DNA from: Bacillus sp. REN3 | GTDB lineage: Bacteria > Bacillota > Bacilli > Bacillales > Cytobacillaceae | Direction: 5' to 3' | DNA: 64,000 nucleotides | Assembly: GCF_017912555.1 (NCBI RefSeq) | Contig: NZ_JAERSD010000004.1 | Span: 116,330-180,329, forward strand | Part shown: one piece after another, positions 18,932 to 27,507 of the stretch | How positions within the stretch are numbered: position 1 is the stretch's first letter | Layout of the letters: each line of letters starts with the position of its first letter | Notes under the pieces: model-generated | Told to the model about the DNA's origin: nothing | What the model saw: only the letters and a program-made list of their open reading frames with translations | Database searches by the model: none | Made by a program: the position numbers and the translations under genes

Positions 18932-18945
18932 GAACAAACGTTCTA
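18932..18945. promoter_or_regulatory. LexA (DinR) box overlapping the yhjD promoter
   Basis: CGAACAAACGTTCT matches 13 of 14 positions of the Bacillus LexA consensus CGAACRNRYGTTYG (last base differs). Its final T is the first base of a TATAAT (18945-18950), a good -10 hexamer about 20 bp before yhjD. LexA bound here would block the promoter. I recall yhjD being listed in the B. subtilis SOS regulon, which fits. Confidence 0.75.
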
Positions 18946-18970
18946 TAATGATGAAAAGGGGCAGAGCAAG

Positions 18971-19357
18971 ATGACAAGGATTCCTGAGCACGAACGCGAT
19001 ATAATGGAGCAGGCCATTTATTTGCCGATGGTACTGACCGTGCTTAACCGGGATCTTTCTGTTGTGGAAAACAGTCCATTCAAACTAAAAAAGCCATACC
19101 TGGAACTAATCGAAGAAACAATGAAAGCCGTCCAGAAGGAACTCGCGAAAGTGAAGAGCTATTTAAAGAGGAATGACCTGAAGGTTGAACAGGTGCGGCA
19201 TGATGAGGCATTCACGATGTTCCTCTTCATCTACCATGGCTATGAGGAACACCACAATTACTTCAATCCCCGGATCCGCAACAAAGTCCAGGAATTGATG
19301 CTATATTATCTTTTCAAGCGATATAAATCCATTGGGGCCCCTGCCGGAAAAAATTGA
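18971..19357 (+). CDS. yhjD: YhjD family protein, predicted SOS-regulated
   Basis: A 128-residue protein of unknown function matching the Bacillus YhjD family. It begins MTRIPEHERDIMEQAIYLPM and contains FKLKKPYLELIEETMKAVQKE, a mostly helical charged protein without signal peptide or membrane segment. ATG 18971 is chosen because it starts the family-typical N-terminus and follows GGGG by about 9 nt. A longer in-frame start at 18863 would run through the promoter and LexA box, so I reject it. It neighbours comK, as in B. subtilis. The LexA box at 18932 implies induction after DNA damage. Confidence 0.82.
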   Translation: MTRIPEHERDIMEQAIYLPMVLTVLNRDLSVVENSPFKLKKPYLELIEETMKAVQKELAKVKSYLKRNDLKVEQVRHDEAFTMFLFIYHGYEEHHNYFNPRIRNKVQELMLYYLFKRYKSIGAPAGKN

Positions 19358-19419
19358 AGGGGAACCCGACCTGACCTCGAGTTCCCCGAAATCGCTATCA
19401 ATACATACAGTCTTGTTTT

Positions 19420-20001
19420 TTATAAGTCTTTAAAAACTTCACTTACCATTCCTGCGTGATGGTAATCCTGGGATTCGGCGAATTTACGTCCATGAAGCAA
19501 GTATAACGCCTTTCGTTCGGTCTCTTTCATGCGCTGCATGAACTTGGTCCTGAGCATGGATGTCCGCAGGAGCTGGTTTTCAAATGAATGATGGGAAACA
19601 GGGAGGATGATTGACTTTTTGTTCCTGAAGGTAACCTTTGTGCTCTGGGAGTCCACCCGTTTATGGAACAATACATGTTCATGCGACACCCAAATGCAGC
19701 CCGGTTTTGTAGGTGAGCTTGTAGGCAGGAAATAAATGGAGCTCATGGGGTCGATGATGATCGGGACTTTATGGGTGATCCCGGTCAGTTGCTTCGTCCC
19801 CTCTTTTCTTCCTTCGTAACTGGATCCAAAATAACGGCAGCTTTTTTTTACAATCTCAATCGGCTTAAAAGGCGACAGATATTCCGTCTCCAATTCAATC
19901 ACCCTCGAATAAGTCCGGCTTCCATACTCTTCCGGAAGGATGATCATGGTAAAAGGATTTATTTCATATTCTTCTACTAAATTCTTTTGGATTTCTATCA
20001 T
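19420..20001 (-). CDS. comK: ComK, competence master transcription factor
   Basis: A 193-residue ComK. ComK binds the minor groove of paired AT boxes (AAAAN5TTTT) and activates the DNA-uptake genes and its own promoter. Family landmarks are SRVIELETEYLSPFKPIEIVKKSCRYFGSSYEGRKEGTK, IDPMSSIYFLPTSSP, and the WVSHEHV then NKKSIILPVSHHSFENQL region. Length matches full-size ComK, and it shows no truncation of the kind seen in non-competent relatives. ATG 20001 follows a GGAGATGAAGGA RBS. It is divergent from the IDEAL-domain gene yhzC, a pairing I recall from B. subtilis. The shared upstream region has several A- and T-tracts. Confidence 0.94.
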   Translation of the reverse strand: MIEIQKNLVEEYEINPFTMIILPEEYGSRTYSRVIELETEYLSPFKPIEIVKKSCRYFGSSYEGRKEGTKQLTGITHKVPIIIDPMSSIYFLPTSSPTKPGCIWVSHEHVLFHKRVDSQSTKVTFRNKKSIILPVSHHSFENQLLRTSMLRTKFMQRMKETERKALYLLHGRKFAESQDYHHAGMVSEVFKDL

Positions 20002-20062
20002 TCCTTCATCTCCTAAAATACCGTATACCCTATTTTATCATAATTTGTAAGCGCATACCCAG

Positions 20063-20138
20063 TAACACAAAAAATTCTAATTTTAGTCACATTTTCCTTA
20101 TTTGAATTAGTTATCTAAAAATTATAAAAATTTAGTTG
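20063..20138. promoter_or_regulatory. AT-tract region between comK and yhzC, possible ComK sites
   Basis: The divergent intergenic region contains AAAAAATTCTAATTTT (about 20070-20085) and CTAAAAATTATAAAAATTTAG (split here as CTAAAAATTAT + AAAAATTTAG, 20115-20135). Neither is an exact AAAAN5TTTT box; the first is one base off. Spaced A-tracts would bend the DNA. ComK autoregulation makes a K-box expected here, but the match is imperfect. Confidence 0.35.
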
Positions 20139-20191
20139 ATTCTCTGGAGTTTCCTCCATATAATAAAAAAAAGGTCTAAGAGGTGAGGTCA

Positions 20192-20428
20192 ATGAAAGAG
20201 AAATCATATTCCGAAATGATGAAATCTACTGTGATGAAACGGATAAAAGCTAAGGAATCATTTGTTCTGGACCTGTATGTGGATATGCTGATCTCTGAGA
20301 TCCAGCTAAATACAAAAAAGGAAAAACTGATGGCAAAGATTGATAAGGCAATAGATGACCGGGATCAGCCATTATTTTTATCGCTGACAGAAGAGTTGAA
20401 AGTCCTCAATAAACAATTTGGAACCTAA
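20192..20428 (+). CDS. yhzC: IDEAL-domain small protein (YhzC type)
   Basis: A 78-residue helical protein whose C-terminal half carries an IDEAL-type domain (IDKAIDDRDQPLFLSLTEEL, about residues 50-69). This domain occurs in small Bacillus proteins of mostly unknown role. ATG 20192 is preceded by AGGTGAGG at 5 nt; a GTG at 20183 lies inside the RBS and is rejected. It is divergent from comK, matching the yhzC-comK arrangement, so its expression may respond to the same intergenic AT-rich sites. A clear terminator follows. Confidence 0.85.
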   Translation: MKEKSYSEMMKSTVMKRIKAKESFVLDLYVDMLISEIQLNTKKEKLMAKIDKAIDDRDQPLFLSLTEELKVLNKQFGT

Positions 20429-20436
20429 ATGAGTGA

Positions 20437-20461
20437 AATCCCCTATGCAGGGGATTTTTTG
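20437..20461 (+). terminator. Terminator of yhzC
   Basis: AATCCCC (20437-20443) pairs with GGGGATT (20450-20456), followed by TTTTG. It begins 9 nt after the stop. Confidence 0.85.
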
Positions 20462-20507
20462 TTATTTTACAATAAGGCTTTGTAAAACCTGGGTGTTGAT
20501 TTCCACT

Positions 20508-20800
20508 CCAGGGACATGCTTTCCGCGGAGCGTCAGTGGAGCTGGTCCAGCTTCAGCGCTTAGCCCCTCCGAGTCGCTTCGCTCCTGCCAATGAAGTCAA
20601 AGAGCGATTTCACTGTCAGGCCCTTCGACGGACAGGACGTCCTAGTGCCGACGTTGCCGCAGGACGCGGCGGTCTTAGTCGGCCAGCGCTTGTCGGGGCT
20701 GACCAAAGCGCTTCAGCTTCCCTATCTCCTCGGCACTAAGGGAGCCTGCGGGGTCTCCACCTTGCCACTGCATCCCGCGGGGCGTCAGTCCCTTCCCTTC
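20508..20800. repeat. GC-rich dispersed Bacillaceae intergenic repeat
   Basis: From about GGACATGCTTTCCGCGGAGC onward this stretch is far richer in GC than its neighbours. It carries GAGCTGGTCCAGCTTC, GCGCTTAGCCCCTCCGAGTC and TCGGGGCTGACCAAAGCGCT, a combination I recognise as a common intergenic repeat of Bacillaceae genomes. Internal hairpins include AGCTGGTCCAGCT (20540-20552). The open frames in it have no RBS and no protein signature. Related fragments lie at 9538-9735 and near 61768. Confidence 0.6.
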
Positions 20801-20845
20801 AATCAACTCTTTAAAAAACAACATTCAGCTTTAACACAGCCTGCA

Positions 20846-20877
20846 ATAAAAAAACAATCCCCGGTTGAACCGGGGAT
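20846..20877 (-). terminator. Terminator of yhfN
   Basis: ATCCCCGG (20857-20864) pairs with CCGGGGAT (20870-20877). On the minus strand it is followed by a T-rich tract (20854 down to 20848). It is six bases past the stop of the M48 protease gene. Confidence 0.85.
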
Positions 20878-20882
20878 GACCG

Positions 20883-22160
20883 TCATTCCTGCTTGTTCCG
20901 CATTTGTACTTCATACTCTTCAAGTCTCGAAATCCTTTCGAGCATCGTTGGATGCCCATATCTGAACACCTTGACCAATAACGGCGGATTAACCTGGCTG
21001 AGCCCCGCCCTAGTCAGCTCCTGGAAAGCGCCAATGGCCGCATTGGTATTCTCTGTCATTTCAATTGCATACTTATCCGCACGCGACTCCTGGTACCGCG
21101 ATACAAGGTTCGATAATGGACTGGCTGCGAACATGAGCATGGATAAGAACATGAGGAATAGTGGCAGGGAGCGGATATCGCCGGGATCCTTGACCTTGAG
21201 TTCCGCTCCCCAGCGCCCGATCGCCCAGTTCATCAATCTCGAGACAAGATAGAGTCCGGCGAGTGAAAGGAGCAGATATCCGGCAATTCCAATATATAAA
21301 TGCTTTTCGACATAGTGCGCCATTTCATGGGCCATGATGAACAGGATCTGATCATCGCCCAGTCTGTTCAATGTTGTATCCCAGAGGACAATCCGCGAAT
21401 TTGACCCAATCCCTGTGACATAGGCATTAAGTGCATTTGTCTTCTCAGCCATGTTCACTTCGAACACATGCTCAGCCGGAATATTCGCATTGTTTGCCAG
21501 TTCCAGGATTTTTGCTTCAAGCTCCTTGTTTTTCAACGGATAAAAGTCATTGTAAAGCGGATCTATCACAACCGGCTGCAGGAACATGATAAACAGCGTG
21601 AACGGGACAGACAACAGCCAGGCAAAAAGCCACCAGAATCGCTTGAATTTATTGATCAGCCAGTACAGGACAAGGACAATGATAAACATCATCGCATAAT
21701 TGACCCAGAAATCAATCAATTCATCCCGCATCCAGGAAGCGAATGTCTGAGTGGATATATTGTAAATTTTCGATAATTTATAGCTGATATAACTAAGAGG
21801 GAATGTTGCAGCAAATGCGAAAAAAGAGAGCCAGATCAAGTAGATCGCCATTTGCCCATAGCTATTTTTAACTGACTGTTCGCTCCACTTTTTAAATGCC
21901 TTTGATAGCCCCAGCAAAAGGATTAAAAAATAGAACAGCCATTCAAATGGAGTCGAAAGGAAAAATAATAAATTCCTGACTTTCGAATATTCCTCACTAA
22001 GCATCAACTCCCTGCCATTCAGGAAAGTGGCCGGGTCCGCCTTCGACCCCTCGAACTCAAACGGAAGGCTTGTATCCGCAAAATAAAACAAATACCAATA
22101 TACAGCAAAACCATAAAGGATATAGGCGATCACCCCATAAAAGCCCAATCTTCTCGCCAT
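20883..22160 (-). CDS. yhfN: M48 family membrane metalloprotease (CAAX protease 1 type, YhfN)
   Basis: A 425-residue zinc metalloprotease related to eukaryotic Ste24 and to HtpX. The zinc site HEMAH is in ILFIMAHEMAHYVEKH (about residue 280). The third ligand is the glutamate in YQESRADKYAIEMT. The conserved NALNAYVTGIG precedes the active site. At least six membrane segments lie in the N-terminal half and two more around 300-345. It would act on membrane or membrane-proximal proteins; the substrate is unknown. ATG 22160 (MARRLGFYG) follows AGGGGG by 7 nt. Length matches B. subtilis YhfN as I recall it. Monocistronic. Confidence 0.92.
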   Translation of the reverse strand: MARRLGFYGVIAYILYGFAVYWYLFYFADTSLPFEFEGSKADPATFLNGRELMLSEEYSKVRNLLFFLSTPFEWLFYFLILLLGLSKAFKKWSEQSVKNSYGQMAIYLIWLSFFAFAATFPLSYISYKLSKIYNISTQTFASWMRDELIDFWVNYAMMFIIVLVLYWLINKFKRFWWLFAWLLSVPFTLFIMFLQPVVIDPLYNDFYPLKNKELEAKILELANNANIPAEHVFEVNMAEKTNALNAYVTGIGSNSRIVLWDTTLNRLGDDQILFIMAHEMAHYVEKHLYIGIAGYLLLSLAGLYLVSRLMNWAIGRWGAELKVKDPGDIRSLPLFLMFLSMLMFAASPLSNLVSRYQESRADKYAIEMTENTNAAIGAFQELTRAGLSQVNPPLLVKVFRYGHPTMLERISRLEEYEVQMRNKQE

Positions 22161-22400
22161 CGTTTTTCCCCCTATCGTGAACAACCTGTCTATAACTATT
22201 TTAGTCCATCCCGCTGAAAATAGAACAAGTTATTGCCAGGAGATAAGCAATGTACTTTCGGGAGATGGACGATGCATGGTGCCTGCGAAGAGTGATTTTA
22301 CCAAAGTCGCAGCGGGTGGCCGGATCGCTGCGAAGGGACGAATGGCTGTGTGGAGGCGGATGGATGCAAGGGATTCATGAAATGCGAATGGCAACTCTGA

Positions 22401-22555
22401 CCCCGTCCATTACCTTTTGGGACTTCTTTTGGGAACGAGACAGCTCTATTCGTTACCTTTTCACCTCCCCGGGGACCCTGTTGAGCGCGAGACAACCCTA
22501 TTCGTTACCTTCTGCCTCTCCTGGGGACCCTTTTGGGCACTATCCGCGCCTGACA
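22401..22555 (+). repeat. Degenerate copies of the 52-bp repeat family
   Basis: CGTTACCTTTTCACCTCCCC (22451-22470) and CGTTACCTTCTGCCTCTCCT (22503-22522) begin exactly 52 bp apart. Each is followed by GGGGACCC and a GTTGAG/TTTGGG segment. A further partial copy begins at 22408 (CATTACCTTTTGGG). These match the unit of the 32022-33194 array in order and orientation but are much diverged. The rest of 22161-22613 has no recognisable gene. Confidence 0.65.
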
Positions 22556-22613
22556 TGCTTATTTCACTTTTTCGGGACCCTCCTTTAAGCATTATCTTTT
22601 CCTGTTAATCTCA

Positions 22614-22642
22614 TAAAAATAGACCCGCACACCTGCGGATCT
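22614..22642 (-). terminator. Terminator of azlCD
   Basis: AGACCCGCA (22621-22629) pairs imperfectly with TGCGGATCT (22634-22642). AAAAAT precedes it on the plus strand, giving a T tract on the minus strand. It overlaps the azlD stop region. Confidence 0.65.
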
Positions 22643-22946
22643 AAAAAAAATAGGAATACAATGTGAGCACAGAGATTGAACCGATGACGACAACAATGAC
22701 ATTGGCGCCTAGGAAGGCAACGATAAAAGCTGCCGCGGCTCCCAGGATGCCATACCATATGTCTTCCTGAATGAACAGGATGGCAGGGAAAATGAGCGCT
22801 CCCAAGGTGGCATAGGGGACGTTCTTCAAGACTCCCTGAAGGAATGGGGGCAGTTCTTTTCCTTTGAACATCACAAATGGAAGCATTCTTGGAATGTAGG
22901 TGACGATTGCCATTCCGATGATCATGATGAGGATTTCTTTATCCAT
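22641..22946 (-). CDS. azlD: AzlD-type branched-chain amino acid exporter subunit
   Basis: A 101-residue membrane protein with three or four hydrophobic helices and the AzlD family signature (MIIGMAIVTYIPRMLPFVMF, then LKNVPYATLGALIFPAIL). AzlC and AzlD together export branched-chain amino acids and analogues. The ATG overlaps the end of azlC by 8 nt, with GGGAGG inside azlC as RBS, so the two are translationally coupled. No Lrp-type azlB regulator is adjacent. Confidence 0.9.
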   Translation of the reverse strand: MDKEILIMIIGMAIVTYIPRMLPFVMFKGKELPPFLQGVLKNVPYATLGALIFPAILFIQEDIWYGILGAAAAFIVAFLGANVIVVVIGSISVLTLYSYFF

Positions 22947-23655
22947 TTGTTTTTGCCTCCCTTCGTTTTTTCACTGTTTCCACCCACTCAATGATGATGG
23001 CAGACAGGAGGGTCGCCGAGACGATTGCCCAACCGGTTGACATCATTTTTCCGAGAGTGAAAGTGGAATTGAAAGCAGCAGCAAGGATGGCAAGGAATAC
23101 GACCTTCACACTGCTTTTCATCGAGGGTACGAGGAGTCCGACAAACATCGCGTAAAGGGCGACTGACATGCTCTCCTGCAGGGTCTGCGGCAGTCCCGCC
23201 CCAATCAGGAAGCCGACACCAGAGTTGATTACCCAGCTTGAATAAGAGATGAGAATCAATCCGAACATATATCCGGCATTGACAGTCCCGTCACGGGTGG
23301 CCGCAACTGAAAAAGTCTCATCCGTGATTCCGAATGAATACGCCATTCTCGCCCCAATGCTGTCATCGTCCGCTGTTTCATTCAAAGAGGCAGACATAAG
23401 GAAATGCCGGATATTCACGATGAATGTGGTCAATACGATTTCGAACATCCCAATTCCCTGCGTCAGCAGGCTTAAGGATATGTACTGGGCCGCGCCGGCG
23501 AAAACGAGCAGGCTCATTAAAACCGTTTCACTAAAGGCTAGGCCGGTCGTCTTCGCGATCAATCCAAATGTAAGCGCAACCGGCATATAGCCTATTGCAA
23601 TACTGATGCCTGACTGGATCCCCTTCTTGAATTCTGTTGCCTGGTTAACTGCCAA
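22939..23655 (-). CDS. azlC: AzlC-type branched-chain amino acid exporter subunit
   Basis: A roughly 238-residue polytopic membrane protein of the AzlC family. It has FKKGIQSGISIAIGYMPVAL at the start, AGAAQYISLSLL in the family core, NIRHFLMSASL, and FGITDETFSVA. It is the large subunit of the branched-chain amino acid efflux pair. The best start is a TTG at 23655, because AGGTGGAG lies 6 nt upstream. A GTG at 23667 falls inside that RBS. azlD follows with an 8-nt overlap. Confidence 0.9.
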   Translation of the reverse strand: MAVNQATEFKKGIQSGISIAIGYMPVALTFGLIAKTTGLAFSETVLMSLLVFAGAAQYISLSLLTQGIGMFEIVLTTFIVNIRHFLMSASLNETADDDSIGARMAYSFGITDETFSVAATRDGTVNAGYMFGLILISYSSWVINSGVGFLIGAGLPQTLQESMSVALYAMFVGLLVPSMKSSVKVVFLAILAAAFNSTFTLGKMMSTGWAIVSATLLSAIIIEWVETVKKRREAKTNG

Positions 23656-23792
23656 TATACTCTCCACCTGCTTCCCGCCTTTCCTTATTGCAAATTTTAC
23701 AAAATCCTTTAGTCAATTAAACTATCGAATGGATTAAAATATATTATACATACTATCAGTTGTATGGCAAAGAGGTTTGTTAACCTAAATGG

Positions 23793-23816
23793 AAAAAGCA
23801 CGGCCTCGGCCGTGCT
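23793..23816 (-). terminator. Terminator of the enoyl-CoA hydratase gene
   Basis: AGCACGGCC (23797-23805) pairs with GGCCGTGCT (23808-23816). On the minus strand a T run (23797-23793) follows. It lies four bases past the stop. Confidence 0.85.
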
Positions 23817-23820
23817 CCGA

Positions 23821-24597
23821 TTACTTGCCTTTGAAAAGCGGCTTCCTTTTTTCGCTGAAAGCGGCCAGGGCTTCAAGCCGATCCTCTGTCGGAATCGTTA
23901 CCTCGTATGCTTTACGCTCGATTTGCAACCCTGTCTGCAGGTTAGCATTCATCCCCTGCTTGACTGCAAATTTTGCCTGTTGCAGCGCGACAGGCCCGTT
24001 TCCAAGCATCACCTCTGCGAGCTTCTGGCATTCGTCCAGCACGTTTTCTTTTTCGGCGACAGCATTGACAAGGCCATATTGGAGGGCTTCCTCTGAGCTG
24101 ATTCGCCGGCCAGTCAGGATAAGCTCCAGGGCCTTTGCCTGTCCGATTAGCCTCGGAAGCCTCTGGGTCCCGCCCGCTCCAGGGATGATCGCAAGACTCG
24201 TTTCCGTCAGCCCCATCAAAGTTCCGGCTGCGGCAATCCGAAAGTCGCAGGCAAGCGCCAGCTCCATTCCCCCTCCAAAAGCAAAACCATTGATGGCAGC
24301 AATTGTAGGCTGCGGCAGCTGGTCAATCGCAGTAAAGACCTCTCCGATCTTGTAGATATTCCGTTTTACTTCCTCATCTGACAGGGTGCGTCTTTCTTTC
24401 AAATCAGCCCCCACACTGAACGCTTTCCCACCTGCTCCTGTAAAAATCACAATTCGGACTTCACGATTTGTTCTGATCGCTTCCACTGCCTTCTGCAACT
24501 CTTCAAGTGTCTCAAAATTAAAGGCATTCAGCGCATCGGCGCGGTCCAATGTGACAACCGCAATATGCCCTTTCAATTCATAACGGATATGATCCAA
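23821..24597 (-). CDS. Enoyl-CoA hydratase/isomerase family protein
   Basis: A 258-residue crotonase-fold enzyme. It has FSVGADLKERRTL and the oxyanion-hole NGFAFGGGMELALACDFRI. ETSLAIIPGAGGTQRLPRLIG carries the catalytic-type Glu and the GAGGT loop. The tail is AFSEKRKPLFKGK. It should add water to, or isomerise, enoyl-CoA esters in fatty or amino-acid degradation. It resembles the YhaR/methylglutaconyl-hydratase-like group, but the exact substrate is not readable. The start is a TTG at 24597 with AAAGGAG 9 nt upstream. It lies next to, and in the same orientation as, an acyl-CoA ligase gene, but a terminator separates them. Confidence 0.88.
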   Translation of the reverse strand: MDHIRYELKGHIAVVTLDRADALNAFNFETLEELQKAVEAIRTNREVRIVIFTGAGGKAFSVGADLKERRTLSDEEVKRNIYKIGEVFTAIDQLPQPTIAAINGFAFGGGMELALACDFRIAAAGTLMGLTETSLAIIPGAGGTQRLPRLIGQAKALELILTGRRISSEEALQYGLVNAVAEKENVLDECQKLAEVMLGNGPVALQQAKFAVKQGMNANLQTGLQIERKAYEVTIPTEDRLEALAAFSEKRKPLFKGK

Positions 24598-24746
24598 GCA
24601 ATTCAGCTCCTTTCCTCATTCTCATCATTCGCCAGCTGGCCGTGAAATCCTTCTGTTTATTTTTTCGCATTCCGGAGCCTTGGACGGCAGATGCTGCCAA
24701 CGGAATCCATAAATGACTGCTGACTTCCGGTTATTAGCATCGCAAG

Positions 24747-24777
24747 CAAAAAAGGCAAGCCTGTAAGCCTGCCTTTA
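24747..24777 (-). terminator. Terminator of the acyl-CoA ligase gene
   Basis: An imperfect stem formed by AAAGGCA and TGCCTTT flanks AGCCTGTAAGCC; A's upstream give the T tract on the minus strand. It lies just past the stop at 24785. Confidence 0.7.
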
Positions 24778-24784
24778 TCGTTGG

Positions 24785-26335
24785 TTATTGTGACTGGTAT
24801 ACCTGGGTTCTGAGGGCTCTCCTCAAAATCTTGCCGGTCGTGTTCTTCGGCAGCTCTTCGAGGAACTCGATTGAACTTGGCAATTTATACTTTGCAAGAT
24901 GTTGACGGCAGTAGTCCATCAGTTGGTCTTCAGTGAGTTCAGGATTGCGGCTGACGACATAGCAGCGTACCGATTCTCCAAGGTTTGGATCTGGAACTCC
25001 AAGTACTGCTACCTCGACGATATCCGGATGGTTATAAAGAACCTCTTCGACTTCTCGTGGATAGACATTATAGCCGCCTACAATGATCATATCTTTTTTG
25101 CGGTCAACAATATAAAAGTATCCCTCGTCATCCATACGGGCCAAGTCCCCGGTATACAGCCAGCCATCCTTAATGGTTGCAGCCGTTTCCTCCGGCATCT
25201 TGTAGTAACCTGCCATCACGTTCGGCCCGCGGACGATCAATTCGCCGACTTCTCCTGGTTCCACCTCATCACCGAGTTCGTTGACTACCTTGTTTTCGAC
25301 ATTGATGATTGAAGTACCGATCGAACCTGGCTTCCGAGGACGGTCAAGCGGGTTGAAGCACGTGACCGGCGATGCTTCAGATAATCCGTATCCCTCAGAG
25401 ATCATTACATTGAATTTCCGTTCGAAATTCTCCAGCAGGGCTACAGGGAGAGAAGCGCCTCCCGAAATACAAAGGCGCAGGCTTTTCAGGTCTTCCTGTT
25501 TTCCTTCTGGATACTGGAACAAGAAATTGTACATGGTCGGAACACCTGCAAACACGGTCGCTTCATACTTCCTGGCAATCCTGAAAATTTCTGCAGGGCT
25601 GAATTTCGGCACGATTATCAAGGTGCCTCCGTTCATGAGAGGAGCATTAAGAGCGACCGTCATGCAAAATACATGGAACATTGGCAAGGCTGTGATGACT
25701 CGGTCTTCTTCATTGATTTTTAAGTAATCGCTTACATCTTTTGCGTTGCTGTAAAGATTTTTATGGGTAAGCATAGCTCCCTTCGGCTTCCCTGTTGTTC
25801 CGGATGTGTAAAGTATGACGGCTACATCCTCATCGTTTACTTCTGGTCCCTTGAAGTCAGGCTCACCAGAAGCAATCACATCTGTAAACGGTTTCATTTT
25901 TTGCCCCAATGTCAGCTTTGAGAAATCCACTTCTGCAGCCTGTCCTGTTTCACAGATAATAAAGTGATCCACCTTAGGCAGCTGATGGTGGATTTTTTCA
26001 GCAAGCGGCACCATCATATCCAGCCCAACGACTACTTTCACATCCCCGTTGTTCAGGATATAGCCGATCTCGTCTGCGGTATAAATCGGATTGATTGGAA
26101 TGACAGTTGCTCCGAGCCTTAAGGCCCCGTAGAAGCTGATGACAAAATGCGGAGAGTTTCCCAGCAAAAGCGCAACATGATCCCCTTTTTCCACCCCTAA
26201 TTTCTTAAGGCCTGAAGCGAACTTGGTGATTGCGCCATCCAGTTCAGCGTAGGTACTTGCCTTGTCCATAAAAAAATACGCTGGCTTATCTCCAAGCTTT
26301 GCGGCAGTGAGTTGAAGCTGTGATGAAAGATTCAT
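24785..26335 (-). CDS. lcfB: Long-chain fatty-acid-CoA ligase (LcfB/YhfL type)
   Basis: A 516-residue ANL-superfamily enzyme that activates fatty acids with ATP and CoA. The AMP-binding P-loop-like motif [18 protein letters not shown] lies near residue 160. [26 protein letters not shown], and the [14 protein letters not shown] hinge follow. The C-terminal catalytic lysine is in [15 protein letters not shown] chose ATG 26335 (MNLSSQLQ): it has GGGAG just upstream and a good SigA promoter lies at 26402-26430. The longer frame (to 26506) would read through that promoter. Its position next to lplJ and yhfI is as in B. subtilis (yhfI-lplJ-yhfL). Confidence 0.92.
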   Translation of the reverse strand: MNLSSQLQLTAAKLGDKPAYFFMDKASTYAELDGAITKFASGLKKLGVEKGDHVALLLGNSPHFVISFYGALRLGATVIPINPIYTADEIGYILNNGDVKVVVGLDMMVPLAEKIHHQLPKVDHFIICETGQAAEVDFSKLTLGQKMKPFTDVIASGEPDFKGPEVNDEDVAVILYTSGTTGKPKGAMLTHKNLYSNAKDVSDYLKINEEDRVITALPMFHVFCMTVALNAPLMNGGTLIIVPKFSPAEIFRIARKYEATVFAGVPTMYNFLFQYPEGKQEDLKSLRLCISGGASLPVALLENFERKFNVMISEGYGLSEASPVTCFNPLDRPRKPGSIGTSIINVENKVVNELGDEVEPGEVGELIVRGPNVMAGYYKMPEETAATIKDGWLYTGDLARMDDEGYFYIVDRKKDMIIVGGYNVYPREVEEVLYNHPDIVEVAVLGVPDPNLGESVRCYVVSRNPELTEDQLMDYCRQHLAKYKLPSSIEFLEELPKNTTGKILRRALRTQVYQSQ

Positions 26336-26401
26336 TAACTCCCTTTCCCCCTTTGCGGTGATAAAATCATCACCAATCTTGTTAAAAAATTTTCTAAATA
26401 T

Positions 26402-26430
26402 ATTATATTGAAAGAAAATTATGTATTCAA
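26402..26430 (-). promoter_or_regulatory. SigA promoter of lcfB
   Basis: On the minus strand TTGAAT (26430-26425), a 17-bp spacer and TATAAT (26407-26402) form a near-consensus SigA promoter. The -10 is about 65 bp before the lcfB start. No FadR-type palindrome was seen around it. Confidence 0.75.
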
Positions 26431-26460
26431 GAGAAATATATCCGGCTCTCTCCATTTTTA

Positions 26461-26491
26461 AAAAGAAAAACGCGCTGTAATGGCCAGCGCG
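26461..26491 (-). terminator. Terminator of lplJ
   Basis: CGCGCTG (26471-26477) pairs with CAGCGCG (26485-26491). On the minus strand it is followed by TTTTTCTTTT. It lies 12 nt past the lplJ stop. Confidence 0.85.
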
Positions 26492-26502
26492 CCTGCATTT
26501 GC

Positions 26503-27492
26503 TCAATAAATTAAACTGATGAAATCTTCCTTTGAAATATTTCCGAAATAATGTTTGATGTCGAGTCCGTCCAAAGCCTTGGTGATTTCGGCCTTTTCGT
26601 ATTTTACCCCTATCAGTTTGTCCTCAATTTCGTTGACATCGCCTACTCCGAAGAAATCCCCATAAATTTTGCAGTGCTCGATGACTCCCTTGTTCACTTC
26701 AAAGCGGACATCAATTTGTCCGATGGGGAACCGGTGTGAGTGCTGTAAATTGAACTTCGGCGACCTTCCATAGTTCCAGTCCCAATTCTGATATCTTTCT
26801 TTTGAAAGTTCATAAATATTTGCCCAATCCTGTTCTGTGAGAACGTATTCAGGAATTTCTTCCCTGTCCTCAAAGATGTTTTTCAGCAGCAGGCTGCGGA
26901 ATTGTTCAATTCCCATCTTTTCTGATAAAAATTCTGAAATATTGGCAACGCGGCTGCGGATGGATTTAATCCCTTTGGATTCAATCTTGTCTTTTTTAAC
27001 ATTAAGAGCGGATACGACATTTTCCATTTCCGAATCAAACAGCAAGGTTCCATGGCTGAACATTCTCCCCTTGGTCGAGAATTGCGCGTTACCGGAAATT
27101 TTCCTGCCTTCGGCCAATAAGTCGTTCCGCCCGCTTAACTCGGCATTCACTCCAAGTTTTTTCAAGGCAGTGACAACCGGCTCAGTGAACTTCCTGAAAT
27201 TGTGGAAGCTTTCCCCGTCATCCTTTGTGATGAAGCTGAAATTCAGGTTTCCCTGGTCATGGTATACAGCTCCTCCTCCGGAAAGCCTGCGGACGACGTG
27301 GATTCCGTTCTTTTCAACATACTCTGTATTGATTTCTTCAATCGTGTTCTGGTTCTTGCCGATGATGATCGATGGTTCGTTAATGTAGAACAATAGGTAA
27401 GTTTCGTTGATATCAAGGTTCTTCAATGCGTACTCTTCAATCGCAAGGTTAATCCTTGGATCGGTAATTCCTTTATTGTCAATAAATAACAT
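26503..27492 (-). CDS. lplJ: Lipoate-protein ligase LplJ
   Basis: A 329-residue lipoate-protein ligase that adenylates free lipoate and attaches it to lipoyl domains of 2-oxoacid dehydrogenases and GcvH. Family motifs are [23 protein letters not shown] (written here as [20 protein letters not shown]), [18 protein letters not shown] with the conserved lysine, and [13 protein letters not shown]. The C-terminal domain is present, so it should be self-sufficient for activation and transfer. ATG 27492 follows AAGGGGAG. It lies 15 nt downstream of yhfI, forming a yhfI-lplJ operon that ends in a strong hairpin. Confidence 0.94.
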   Translation of the reverse strand: MLFIDNKGITDPRINLAIEEYALKNLDINETYLLFYINEPSIIIGKNQNTIEEINTEYVEKNGIHVVRRLSGGGAVYHDQGNLNFSFITKDDGESFHNFRKFTEPVVTALKKLGVNAELSGRNDLLAEGRKISGNAQFSTKGRMFSHGTLLFDSEMENVVSALNVKKDKIESKGIKSIRSRVANISEFLSEKMGIEQFRSLLLKNIFEDREEIPEYVLTEQDWANIYELSKERYQNWDWNYGRSPKFNLQHSHRFPIGQIDVRFEVNKGVIEHCKIYGDFFGVGDVNEIEDKLIGVKYEKAEITKALDGLDIKHYFGNISKEDFISLIY

Positions 27493-27507
27493 CGTTTGGC
27501 TCCCCTT

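Noticed and set aside
20536-20965. Open frames across the GC-rich element near 20.5 kb
   Set aside because: They lie in a dispersed non-coding repeat and have no RBS.
26336-26506. N-terminal extension of the acyl-CoA ligase
   Set aside because: It would run through the SigA promoter at 26402-26430 and does not match the family N-terminus.
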